NCBI GenBank assembly: GCA_013400155.1
Contig: VXBM01000022.1
Span: 310,251 to 374,250 of the forward strand
DNA length: 64,000 nucleotides
Direction of reading: 5' to 3'
Source: Helopsaltes ochotensis
Taxonomy: Eukaryota > Chordata > Aves > Passeriformes > Locustellidae
Part shown: positions 11,047 to 21,622 of the stretch, in pieces
Position numbering within the stretch: the first letter of the stretch is position 1
Layout: every line of letters starts with the position of its first letter
The notes under the pieces: model-generated
Database searches by the model: none
Told to the model about the DNA's origin: nothing
What the model saw: only the letters and a program-made list of their open reading frames with translations
Program-made: the position numbers and the translations under genes

Positions 11047-14000
11047 TAAGCCCATTCTCAGACACTGCTGTCAGATGTAGCATGTCTGGTAAAGCAGATT
11101 TGTCAGCAAAAACATTCTCACTGAACTGCAGTTATAGGTAGCTTGGGGAAATGTAGTATGGATACCTAATTTTTGCCAATCAGTGTAAAAGCTAGATAAG
11201 TCTGATCTAGTTAGATATGGCATGAACTTTGGCCCTTCATTTTGATCATTTTGTGGTAACAAGTCTTTTTCAAGTGCTCCCTCTGGATATGTTCGTGGAG
11301 TATTTAATGGTGCATTTATTGTCATTGTACATCAAGGCTGATAAGTCTTTTAGGTAACTTGTGCAAATTTTCAAACTTTTTATTACCACCACTAAGTCAT
11401 GTCCATTATGTGTTTTCTTGTAATTGCACTTTCAGCTTACCACTACAGACATCTAGAAAAGGAACATTAATTGTTTTTGCAAGAAACTGTTGTGAATCTT
11501 TTCTGTTGAAGCAGGCGGAGTGGTAAAGTCTTAGATGACTATGAAATACCCTAGCATTTTGTAATATTCACTTCATCCATTCCAAAACACAGAATAAAAA
11601 TTATATGTTGCTTTTGTTTAGGAGTTTAAACTGTTTTTTCATTTTCCCTCAGATGAAAATGCCCTTTATGCAGGGCCTGTCATAAAAAAATACATTTTAT
11701 TTTCTACGGAAAAGTCTTAGGTGCTTATCTCCAACCCAACATCTTCCCAAGGTGCTTAACACTTTGTGCAACAAGACTTGATATTTCGAAGGTCATTAGC
11801 TAGACTTCTAGAGTTGAAAATGCCTCAGAGAAGATATTTGATAAATATATTAGATAAATTTGATAAAATATGAGTCTTATTCCTTGATATTATAAACTGT
11901 AGGTAGTGGTGATGCCAAATTCTGTGGCCTGATTTTACCACAGCTGGTAGTCAAAAAGTTATGCACTGTCTATGCACTTGAGTAAAAACTAACCAGAGTG
12001 ATCAGTGGTTGTTCAGTCCTCTCAGTATGGTTACAAGAGGAGAGGAGTGCTTGAGTGCTGCCTGTTTCAAAGCATTTTTTCAGCACTGTACCCAAGCCTG
12101 GCAAATGCAGCTTTGCTACTTATGTGTTAAAACCCTCCATCATGTCTACTTGAAATAACACCTGAGACAGTGATTAATGTGCAGACTCTCCTTTCCTGGT
12201 CAGGCATGAAAAAATGAAGCTCCTATGACCACTGGAGAGAATGAATAGTCGGTCATGCATGTTAAGATCCCTGGACTGTATAAATCTCTGTTAAAACAGA
12301 GAAAAAGCTTAACCAATCCTGTCCCAACTGTCCTGCAGAAGAAGGCAGCATCTGGCCACTGATGTGTTCTGTCACAGCTGGTCAAGCAAATGGCTGTATT
12401 AAACAACAGCTGTGAAGTATCATACTGCTAAAAGCTTGCCATGTTTCCTATACCATGTCAGCTCTCTGGTTGCACTTAGGTCCCTTAGTACAGTGGGCTG
12501 TGAACAAAATAATAAGGCTTTGAATAGCACATCAAAGCTCCCTCACTAAGAATCTGACACAAGCTCTGCCCCAGAACTAGCAATAGATCTTACTTTGTTT
12601 TGAAAATGCTTTTTATGTTAGGTCTTTGACGTCTCAAGATGATTGACCCTGAGCTGGACCTGGTAATGGGTGGGGAGCTACACTCTGTTCAGTCTGCATG
12701 TGGTTTTAGGTCAACTCTGGGAGAGACAAAGAGAATCTTTTCCTAGGAATGTGGGAGTGAGGATCCAAAACTTGGCAAAGAATAGCAAGGGCTGTGCACC
12801 CAGAGGAACCCAGGGGTCCTGCACCTGTGTCACAAGTTCTAAGTACTAGTTCTCATACAGCCCCATTACGTAACCCTTGCTCATGCTGCTGAGGAAGACC
12901 TGTCAGAAATTATGCAGAAAGGTCACCAAGGTAAACTTAGAGATAAAAGTGAAATTGTTGAGAGGATTTTTAGCAGCTCAAGCATTCAAGAGGAAAACAC
13001 AAGAAGAAAAGGTGTAAAATCTTAAAGGAAAAAATCAAGATATTTGGCTAAGGGTTAGCCTAGGAATCAGTCATTGAGTTATCAGTCCGGATGGAGCTGG
13101 AGGGGAACAGCAGCTCTGTAACACCTGGGAGCCCTTCCAATCAGCTGCAGAGAATGAGCCCTCTCCACCTGCAAAGATATTGGGTTCTTAAGCATACTAA
13201 TGCCTAATAGCTAGTCAGCTACTTGCAAAGGGAGTGCCAAACTGAAGGTGTCCAGATAAACTGCCCCTCAAAACAGACTGTGACAGCCAGGAGCATGAAA
13301 ATTGGAGGTTAAGTAAATGATTGCGTAAAAATGATGACATACTGCTGTAAATTTTCTAAGCATCAGGCTATAGAGAAGCAGGAAGATCTAGTGTGTGGTT
13401 TAGCCTGGAGGAGAACCGAAGAGGACGAGACACCAGCAGACACCGGCCACCATGGCCAGTAGTGGAGGTAGCAAGGAGTCATATCAAAAGGCCTCTTATG
13501 TTAGAAGAGTGTGTTTAGCAGGGTGGGCTCCTGGCATGTTGAAACTGTGCACTTGAAAGATCCCTCTCTGCTCTCATACTTTCACTTCATCACTTTCCTC
13601 TAAGACCATATTTCTTGTGAATATTAATAATGCATAGTAACATACTGTTTCTTGGTTTCACAGCAAAAACAAAAACCAAACCAACAAACAAAAAAAAAAC
13701 CACAGAGAAAGGTGCTTCTGAGAGACACTGACCTGTTTCAGGCAAAATGATGGTAACTGCTGGAGGTCTCTAAAGCGTACAAAAAAGAAGGAGGTAGTTA
13801 AACAGTTTGCAAAGTCCTAAGAGAGGGAAATTCATGTTTGTAGAGAATGTATCTCATGTCTTCTCTATTCATCATACTGATCACCCATCAAGGCTGACAG
13901 AATTCCACTGTATTTGCTACAGATATTTTCTCTGAGTCTTTCCACGCTTTCTTATTAAATCTTTTCTTAATCTTGCTTTCTTCCTGACCCCGAAATTCAT

Positions 14001-15500
14001 TCCAGTGCTCATTTACTTACTTCTGGTAGAATTTAATAGCTTTTATCTAGAGGCTCTCCTATAGGAGGTTTGCATAGCTGTCTTTAAATTGCTTCTTCTC
14101 GGTGTTTTTCAGAATTAAGCAGTACCTGAGAGGACAGAAATGTTATTCTCATGTCCTGCTATGTTTCTGAATTCAATGGCTACTAATAATGGATGTTGCT
14201 AGGTATTTAAGATGCTTGCATTGATATCTCTGGTTATTGGCTATTATATAAACCTCAGCAAGTTATTTTTGTCAATTTACAAGCACAAATCTTTTTTTTT
14301 CTTTGTTAGTCTGAAGTCTTGTTATTCTTGCCATTTTTTCAAGTATCCTGTCATTTCAGATGATTGAAGAAGGAGTTAAGACATCTTTTTATTTTTTGTG
14401 GTGAATGAAAAGGCATTTCTTTACATTACTTTTGGTTTCTTCTTCAAGCTCTTACATTTAAAAAAATCTTAATTCCATAGGTTTGCTCTTTTTAATTCAG
14501 ATATTCAATTTCATTCATTTATATTGTCCTTAAATTTTAGATTTTCCAGATTTGCTGTTCTTATGCATTACCAACACATTGGATACATAAAATTTCTTAA
14601 AATTTCAGAAATTCTTGTGGCAGAAATAGTTCTGCCAAGGTTTTGACACAGAAAAAAACCCTCTTGAAAGCAGTAATTTGCAGTTTATTCATCACAAATT
14701 CAAATAAGAAAATAGGAAACTTTTAACTGTGATTTCTTTCCCTATGATTTTAAGCCTTGTGACCCATGTTTCCAAAATTCATGATCTTTGAAAATAACTC
14801 TGGTTTTTTTGCCCACAAGATCTAACATCTTCATGGACTTTGACCATACTTTTCCATTTTCTTTCTACATACTGGTAGATTTCTACTTCATTTGTGTTCA
14901 CTGTTGAATGCATAATTAGAAAAAGACCTTGACTACAGTACCACAATATTATCGCTGTATTATTAATATGAAAATAATTTACTTGCTTTTCAGAGATAAT
15001 GGAGATCTTATTTGACTTTTGAAGTGGTAAAGCAGATAACAGAGCTAACAGACCTAGTTATTAGTTTTCCAAATAATGTTAACTTCTTGGTGTCCCAAGA
15101 CTCTGCTAAGGCTTGTAGTTAATTGCTTCTTGTCAAAAATAGGAATTTTTTTTTGTGTATATCCACAGAAGTGCATTTCAGACTAATAATGAGTTAATTT
15201 ATTATGATTTTCCCAAACTCAGAGTTGGACTAGATGATATAATTTAGTGCCAGGAAGGAACTTCCCTTTTAAAAGTAAATTCAATAAAAGAAGTTTCTCT
15301 TTAGGCAAAAATGATGCATTGAACGTAGGGAGGAGGCCAATTATGACATGTGATAAATCCTTATGCTTACTACAAATCAAACCTAAGGTTCATTTTGATT
15401 ATTATACAACACTAGTTGTTTATCTCATCAAAGTGAATGATAAGCTGATGTGTTTGTGTTGTGTTACCTTAAAACCAAGGGATGCCTTTGTTTTAGTGGG

Positions 15501-15539
15501 AACTCATCAACATGAGTTTATTAACTAGTTTACTAGTTA
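15501..15539. other. Two adjacent short hairpins
   Basis: 15501-15518 is AACTCAT-CAAC-ATGAGTT with perfect 7-bp arms. 15522-15539 is TAACTAG-TTTA-CTAGTTA, also with perfect 7-bp arms. They are separated by three bases. No transcript or protein site can be assigned. Confidence 0.8.
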
Positions 15540-16007
15540 TTCTCTTGGTTATAAGAATGTGTTTTCATGTTCTTAGAATTCATTGGAAGATACTGTGGGC
15601 AAAAGAATGAATTATTAGTTAATGGCAGTCCTTTAAAACACAGTGAGACATTACCAAGAGAGTACAGGGACAGGGCAGATGTACAGATTTACCAGCAGAG
15701 GGAAACAAGCTGTAGCACCCCTCCCAGCATCACCCAGATGTTCTAGGCTTTCTATCCCATGACAGAATTCACAGCCCCTCAATTCACACTGCTTCTAATC
15801 TGAATTGAATTCAAATTCAAGTAGGTAGTTAAATACATGTACTGTAGTCTGTTAAATGTTTAGACTACTTTAGATGAGCTTTATGACATATAAAGTATTT
15901 TGTAAAGGTAGTTGAAGTATCAGGTGCATTTGATGTATTCCACCAATATCAAAATAAAAATCTTCACATCAGCTCCAGTCATTAAATTATCTTGCTTTTC
16001 AAATTGG

Positions 16008-16035
16008 TGAACAGACTCCTATGAACAGACTCCTA
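16008..16035. repeat. Perfect 14-bp tandem duplication
   Basis: TGAACAGACTCCTA occurs twice without a gap (16008-16021 and 16022-16035). The lack of divergence suggests a young duplication by replication slippage. Confidence 0.95.
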
Positions 16036-16815
16036 GAAAGTGAAAGGATATTGGCACGGCAGTCATGAAAATCAAATCATATTCTTTGTCACTGATTCTT
16101 TTTCCATCTCTATGGCAAATCTTTGTGCCTCAGTATCTTCTCCCATTTAAAACTCAGGCAGTTTATGATCTCTTTGAGACAGGAATCTCTCTTGACTACA
16201 TGATAGTACAACATCCTAAAGGACAGACCTGACAGGAGGATCAGGTGAACTAGTCATCAAAAAAGCTGGTCATGGTCACTGCTATTGAGAATACACATAC
16301 TCTGCAGGCATCCAGGATAATTTTCTTTACACTTCTTCCTTGGTAAAGAAATGCAGACAGTTTTGACAACTTATTTAGCTGCAAGTTTATCTTAAGCTCA
16401 CTTGCAAAAAGTTGTTTGGCTGTTTTTACTTGGAATATCATTGTTCTGTATTTGTATGTGTGTATAGATATTGTAATGATTTATGTGTATTTAAAGAAAT
16501 ATATATGTACTTAAAGATGAATTGTACTTAGGAAATGGTACTCTAACAAACAGTTTGATGGATTTATTTTCTTCCTTGGTATGGAAGTGTTATATACCAA
16601 GAAAATGACAATATGTGTGTGCATTTGTATCTCATTCTGTTATAAAAGAAGGAATGACCAAACAACATTTAATGTAACATATTCTGCATATTTAGCAGAA
16701 ATGTGATCCTCTTAAGTTTAGAGACAAGGACTTACAGAGTCCAGATTCCCTAACATCTATGTTTCTATAAAACATATCAGAGATCTAGAGCACTGCCTTT
16801 CTTTCCTCTATGCCT

Positions 16816-16838
16816 CATGGTACCAAAATGGTACCATG
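16816..16838. other. Hairpin with perfect 10-bp arms
   Basis: CATGGTACCA and TGGTACCATG are exact reverse complements separated by AAA. No known element end or regulatory site was recognised. Confidence 0.9.
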
Positions 16839-18964
16839 TCCAATTGCAGTCACTTCCCAGCGGTGCACATTGCAGGAGCAGATGTCCATGTGTAATGCTG
16901 ACTGTAGCTTTAACTGATGACAATGCTCAATATAGAAGTGCATTTTAGGGCACTGAAGATGGACCAAGGATTCATATTCTCCAGGGGACTGATTAATTTT
17001 AAACTTATTTCTTTTCTTCTGTCTATATTTAGTATAAGAACAAATCATTTTCATATAATTTTCTGTTCTGGTTACAATATTAAGGATGTCAAGGGAATGG
17101 ATAAATGTTCTGCTATTTTCTCTTTATTATTATAATTTTTCTCACAAGATTGAGAAAAAAGGGAGAATATAATGAGAATAAAAATGCACAGTATTGAAGC
17201 ATTAAAATTTGGTGATAATTCATTCCTGAGACAGACTACAGCAAGTACAGAATGCAGAGTAAGATATATCAATTTTTCTGACAAATTCTGTAGAAGGAGT
17301 AGGAAATGGTATAAAGGTAATTTACTCTTATTGCAGTTGTCCTAAGGTGCAGTCTCATGTTCTCTTAGAAATGTCCATTGTGCCAACATAGCCCTGGAGA
17401 TTTTATTTGAAAGTACTCATCAGTTCAGATTTGTTTCTAAGGTATGGAAGCAATACCGGGCTTTGTGCACAGGTCATTAATTCTACTTTGAGAATATGAA
17501 TATCAGGTTTGGGTTTTTTTTTTTTTTTTTGGTCAGATTATTTAAAAGAAAGAGATTTTCAAAGGAAAACATAAATTTCTAGATGCTGACAATGATATAG
17601 GAATTTTTTACCATGTTACCTAGAAAACTAAAAAAAAAAAAACAGGTTTAGACTTTTTCCTTTATTGGGTTAGTTGCGAAATACTGTATTATTTACATCA
17701 GTGAGAATAGTTATGGTTCAATTAACAACTCTGCTCTTCAATTTAATCCCACTGTAACTACCAAAATGTGGAATAATAGAGGACATTTTTTTTCCTAGTA
17801 ATTCTGGCATGAGATTTGTAGGCTTGAAATATGTAGCTTGAGATTATATGTCCAAACAAAATTTAGCAATAGTAAACACTTAAATAAAAAACTATTAGAG
17901 CACAGAGCATTATCTCTTCCCCTAAATTGCTTCAGTTGAATTTAATATACTTCTACTGAGAAATTGTACCAAGAATTTTACTGTGTGGTGATTAACCAGT
18001 AAATAGCTTGCAATATATTTTAGCTTTAGACAATATTTTCCCTGCATGAGAAATCTCAATCACTCTGCCAGAAAGGTTTAGTCACTAGAAATGCTGTAAT
18101 TGTCCATGTGGGTGAACAATGGCTATTTGCTCAACCATAGTTGTCATGATATTGGTTATTTGAGGGGTGTTTTTTGTTATTGTTAACAGGCAAAAACTTA
18201 TACAGACCCTGGACTAAGAATAAAGGGGTAGCTGAGCTTTCTGTGGGGCAGGCTATGAAGGAGCTGGAACAAAGGTATCTTTAGTGTGCATCAAACAGCC
18301 AAAGCCTACCTCAGAGTTGCAGAGAAATGGAGATTATATTATCTCCCAAATGATTCTCATGAGACTAACTTGAAAGAAATCTAAATCTAGTAATCTGTCA
18401 CCCTGAAGGATCCATGTAGTAAGGTGTTTAAAGAAGCTAAGATTAGAGTAGCTTCATTTACAATTTAAATTTCCTGCAGACTATTTTTTGAAAACACACA
18501 CAAGGGTCCTAGGTTGTGAATTGTTGTTCAGTGAGGGGTTATATTTAAATTGCATTAAGGTAGTATTTTTCAAACTATCTTTTGCCCATGCCTGGCTTTC
18601 CCCTGCATTTAGTTTGTAAGGGAAAGTTCAAAGATGTGTACACAACCACCAGCACGTGACATGCTCCAGTTTCTACCGATGCAGTCCTGGCACTGCTCTG
18701 GGATGGACAGGCTGCCTTCAGCGCTCTTGGGTGATTTCCACCAGCAGTGCTCACTCTGAAGTGGGTCTGGAGACAGAAACCAGACTAGAACATGTTTATA
18801 TATTACACCCGTGTTAAACAAATGAAACACAAGTCATGTGAAAGGGCTGGCACTAAGCTAGGTCTTTCTCAGTTAGTTTCCTGGGAAGTGTCCTGTCCTT
18901 AGCCTGCAGGTCTCCTACATACTGCTGATGCCTTTTTCTGGTCTTAAAAAATCGAGAGTCAGAC

Positions 18965-19480
18965 ATGGTTAAAGGCTAAGGGGTTTTTACCTTGGTGTTT
19001 TAATAAGGATCCTTATTGGTGCACCACTTCATTGAGGTGGGATGCACCGCCATGCACACATACGATAAATCGTGTGTATAATTTATAGATCTTACAAATT
19101 AGCATATCTAATAAAGATGCTCTAATGAAAGGCCTGGATGAATGGCATGATATTCTTTCATTTGAGGAATTTCTTCCTGGATGGGCCAAATTTTTAGTTT
19201 ATAGGATATGTTTTAGAGAGGACCATAGTTTCCCAAGATAGTGTAGAGTTTAAAATGAGGCTGTGAGGATGTTTGGTCTCTTGGCCTAACAAAATATTAG
19301 GACTATACTAAGTTTTTAGACTTAAGGAATTGCAAGTACACATGTTAAGAATTTGGAGTATATATAAAAGTTATATAAAAGAAAAGGCAAAAAAATCATC
19401 TTGGCATCACGGCAGAGGAAGCCAAGTGGTTTGATTCAGGAGTTTGGATTCCAAGTCATTAAAAAAATAGTGCAGGCCTC
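18965..19480 (-). mobile_element. LTR-like segment, probably ERV, minus strand
   Basis: The segment recalls avian ERV LTRs read in reverse: on the minus strand a TATA-like CTATAAATTATACAC (about 19087-19073) is followed by a hairpin, a second hairpin (GGTGCAtcCCAC..GTGGTGCACC) and the palindrome AATAAGGATCCTTATT, whose AATAA could be a weak poly-A signal. The rest is AT-rich and contains ATATATAAAAGTTATATAAAAG at 19358-19380 on the plus strand. Boundaries are not visible: no TG..CA ends and no target duplication were found. It could be a different mobile element. Confidence 0.4.
19002..19077. other. Cluster of three palindromes
   Basis: 19002-19017 is the perfect 16-bp palindrome AATAAGGATCCTTATT. 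Immediately after it, 19018-19048 pairs GGTGCA-CCAC with GTGG-GA-TGCACC (10 bp, two-base bulge). 19056-19077 pairs ACACA-TA-CGAT with ATCG-TGTGT (9 bp, two-base bulge, AA loop). Three foldable units in 76 bases suggest the structured R/U5 leader of a retroelement. Confidence 0.85.
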
Positions 19481-19504
19481 TGGGCTCAAGAACCTAAAAA
19501 TTTT

Positions 19505-19921
19505 GGGGAGATTTTTGGATCCCATAATGGACCTGTGGTGTTTTGATGGTTGGAGGTTGTTTTGGCACAGTGATCATTAAATGATAATTTTTGATTCTTG
19601 TAGAAGTTAGAAGGGCAGACTTTGGCTTGTTTAGCATACTAGTTGTGAGAATACCTTGAGAGGCAATCCTGAAGGGCAAAGGAGTCCAGGAAGGCTGGGC
19701 ATTCTTCCAGAATAAAATCTTTAAGACACAGGAGCAAACTTTCCCCATGTGCTGAAAGATGAGCTGGCAGGGAAGAAGTCACCATCCCTGAAGGTATTTA
19801 AAAAACAAGCAGATGTGGCACTTAAGGACAGATTTTAGAGGAGGACTTGGCAGTGCTGGGTTAAAAGCTGGCCTCAATGGTCTTAGAGGTCTTTCCCAAC
19901 CTTTAAAATTCTATGATTCTA
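19505..19921 (+). mobile_element. CR1 LINE, internally deleted, sense
   Basis: The left part matches CR1 ORF2 from the end of the endonuclease (CACAGTGATCATTAAATGAT, encoding the S-D-H motif near 19567-19575) through the linker (GGCAGACTTTGGC, GCAAAGGAGTCCAGGAAGG, CCCATGTGCTGAAAGATGAG). At about 19780 it jumps directly to the CR1 3' end (CCATCCCTGAAGGTATTTAA .. GGTCTTAGAGGTCTTTCC) and ends with TTCTATGATTCTATA. The whole reverse-transcriptase region is missing. A shorter deletion removes part of the linker near 19610. It is non-autonomous and decayed. Confidence 0.75.
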
Positions 19922-19993
19922 TAACATGCCAGGCAGCATTTGCAGGATAAGAAACCGGAATTTTAAATCACAGATAATTAAATTCCCTTCTAT

Positions 19994-20290
19994 TCACTGC
20001 TTTGTCTTGAAGGTTTGATTGATCAAAGTGATTCTGGTTAGATCTTGGTTCCCCTCTGCTGGATATGTAGCAAACCAGTGTACTTTTATCTCTGTCCAGC
20101 CACAGGTTCTTTGCTCCCATTCTGAGCTATGATAAACCCATCCCGGGTTCTTTAACTGATGAGAGGTACCCCAAGACCTCACTGTTCTAGCTGGCAGTGT
20201 AACATAGACATAGTGTTTTTCCTTGGGATGGATAGTTCTAGAAATGAGGATTGTCTTTGTACCTAATCTCACAAAAGTACCACAGATCCA
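19994..20290 (-). pseudogene. Minus-strand frame remnant, possibly ERV-derived
   Basis: A minus-strand frame is open for nearly 100 codons (20290 to stop at 19994). The only start-like codon near its 5' end is GTG (20272); there is no upstream ATG before an in-frame TAG. The product is rich in aromatic residues and charged turns, for example GWVYHSSEWEQRTCGW, followed by a LINQTFKT-type end with one N-glycosylation sequon. A second short piece of similar character lies upstream at 20428-20505. It sits on the same strand as the LTR-like segment at 18965-19480, so a decayed ERV 3' region split by the CR1 is possible. I do not recognise the protein. Chance cannot be excluded. Confidence 0.25.
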
Positions 20291-21487
20291 GTTCTATCCT
20301 ATGGGAATTATGAGCCTGCATGGTATGAAGCAGCATCAAGTAGGAAACATGATTGAAGTGAATGATTTCAACCACCATTATTTGAACATATAGGATTTTT
20401 AATGTAAGAAAAAAAGATATGTGGGTGCTACCAGTCTAAGAGGGTTATTTCCCATTTCACCCCACCATGCTGAGATCTTTGAGTGGTCCAGTACTGCTCA
20501 GTCATTGCAAAAAACACACCTCATTCTCTCCATGCAGGTTGCCTCAGGAGCTATTCTGATTCTGGCAACACCACCAAGTTTTTAGGTATGCTGTGATAGT
20601 CCCTGTATTCCCAGTGCTGTTCTTGCTTTTGTACCTTAAAGTGATAATTATTCCTAGGTAGTGTGGAAAATATATATCTACAAGCCCTTAAAGTAGCTTT
20701 AGATAATTAGTTAGTAATGTTTGCTCACTGTTTTTAATGTAGTCCACATATTATTATTCTTTACAACCAGTATGTTCTTTCATCTACAAACCCAAAGAGC
20801 CAGACTTGTTCGGTAACCAGAAGCAGAGCACATGCTGTTCAGGAAAGCGTGAAGTATATTAGAGATCGCACCAAGGATAACTTGGCTTCTCTAAAAGCCT
20901 ACTAACAAGAAAGTACTATAATGAAAATCCATATAATGCTGATTATATTGTCAATAATAGTGAAAATGTTTCTGTTGGTCTTCATGGATGTAGGTTAAGT
21001 ATTGTAGTGTCTCTGCAGAGAAATTGCCAGCTAAGTGCATTTATTTTTCTGGAGACCTGTCAAAACCTAACATGGCAGTATGTTCCTTCTACATGAGATG
21101 AAACAGCTATACTGCCAGTAAGAATATGTCAACATGGCAAATTTTTGCCTCTCTGGAAGTGGGCAGCTTGATGATTGCAGCCGGATTGTGACACCAAGGA
21201 ACATTGCTGTCGACTCCACTACCTCAGATCAGAGAGGAAACACAAAGGTATGTCAGTCTGAATAATCTTTCCCCCTCTGAAAGACAAATTGCATGTCAAA
21301 GGTATCACTACACACTAAATAGTTGTGGTAAGATTGTGGTAAGATGCTTTTATCTCTGTTCTAATTTGGTTCTGGTAAAACAAATGCAAAAATTTAATAA
21401 TCTGCACTTCCTGTATATTTCCTTGTTAGAAGATTTGCAGGTGTGTCTCTCTTGCATCAGCCCCAGCAGAGACATTTCCCAAAGCTA
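20291..21487. other. Unassigned DNA
   Basis: No gene or clear repeat. An 11-bp tandem pair (TTGTGGTAAGA at 21323-21333 and 21334-21344) is the only notable local structure. Confidence 0.45.
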
Positions 21488-21600
21488 ATCATAGAGCCAT
21501 AGAATGTTAAGGGTCTGAAATGATTATCTAGTCCCAACTCCTGCTGCAATGGGCAGGGACATCTTCCACTAGACCAGGTTGCTCAAGGCCTTATGCAGCC
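21488..21600 (-). mobile_element. CR1 LINE 3' tail, antisense
   Basis: Starts with ATCATAGAGCCATAGAAT, the reverse complement of the CR1 terminal octamers, then TAGTCCCAACTCCTGCTGCAATGGGCAGGGACATCTTCCACTAGACCAGGTTGCTCAA-type text typical of the CR1 3' UTR. It is severely 5'-truncated. A short (CTTTCTGC)n patch follows at about 21600-21622. Confidence 0.88.
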
Positions 21601-21622
21601 TGCCTTTCTGCCTTTCTGCCAT

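Larger units (their letters stand above)
6429..15500. other. Unassigned DNA with two coding-like patches
   Basis: No complete gene or clear transposon. Two patches have unusually open frames (9284-9619 and 10591-11046; listed separately). A small GC-richer island at about 13400-13470 carries a strong Kozak ATG (13452). An A-rich low-complexity stretch (CAAAAACAAAAACC type) lies at 13663-13702. The rest is AT-rich with frequent stops. Confidence 0.45.
15540..18960. other. Unassigned AT-rich DNA
   Basis: No gene or repeat family recognised. It contains a 14-bp tandem duplication (16008-16035), a KpnI-centred hairpin (16816-16838), a poly-T run (17515-17531) and a poly-A run (17629-17642). Confidence 0.5.

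Noticed and set aside
13398..13425. TTTAGCCTGGAGGAGA, resembling a CR1 3' UTR word
   Set aside because: The similarity stops after about 16 bases on each side, so it cannot be called as an element.
15222..15240. GTTGGACTAGATGAT, a word typical of CR1 3' ends
   Set aside because: Only about 15 bases match, and the expected octamers and upstream CR1 text are absent.
19494..19748. 84-codon minus-strand frame
   Set aside because: It is the antisense shadow of CR1 ORF2, which lies on the plus strand.
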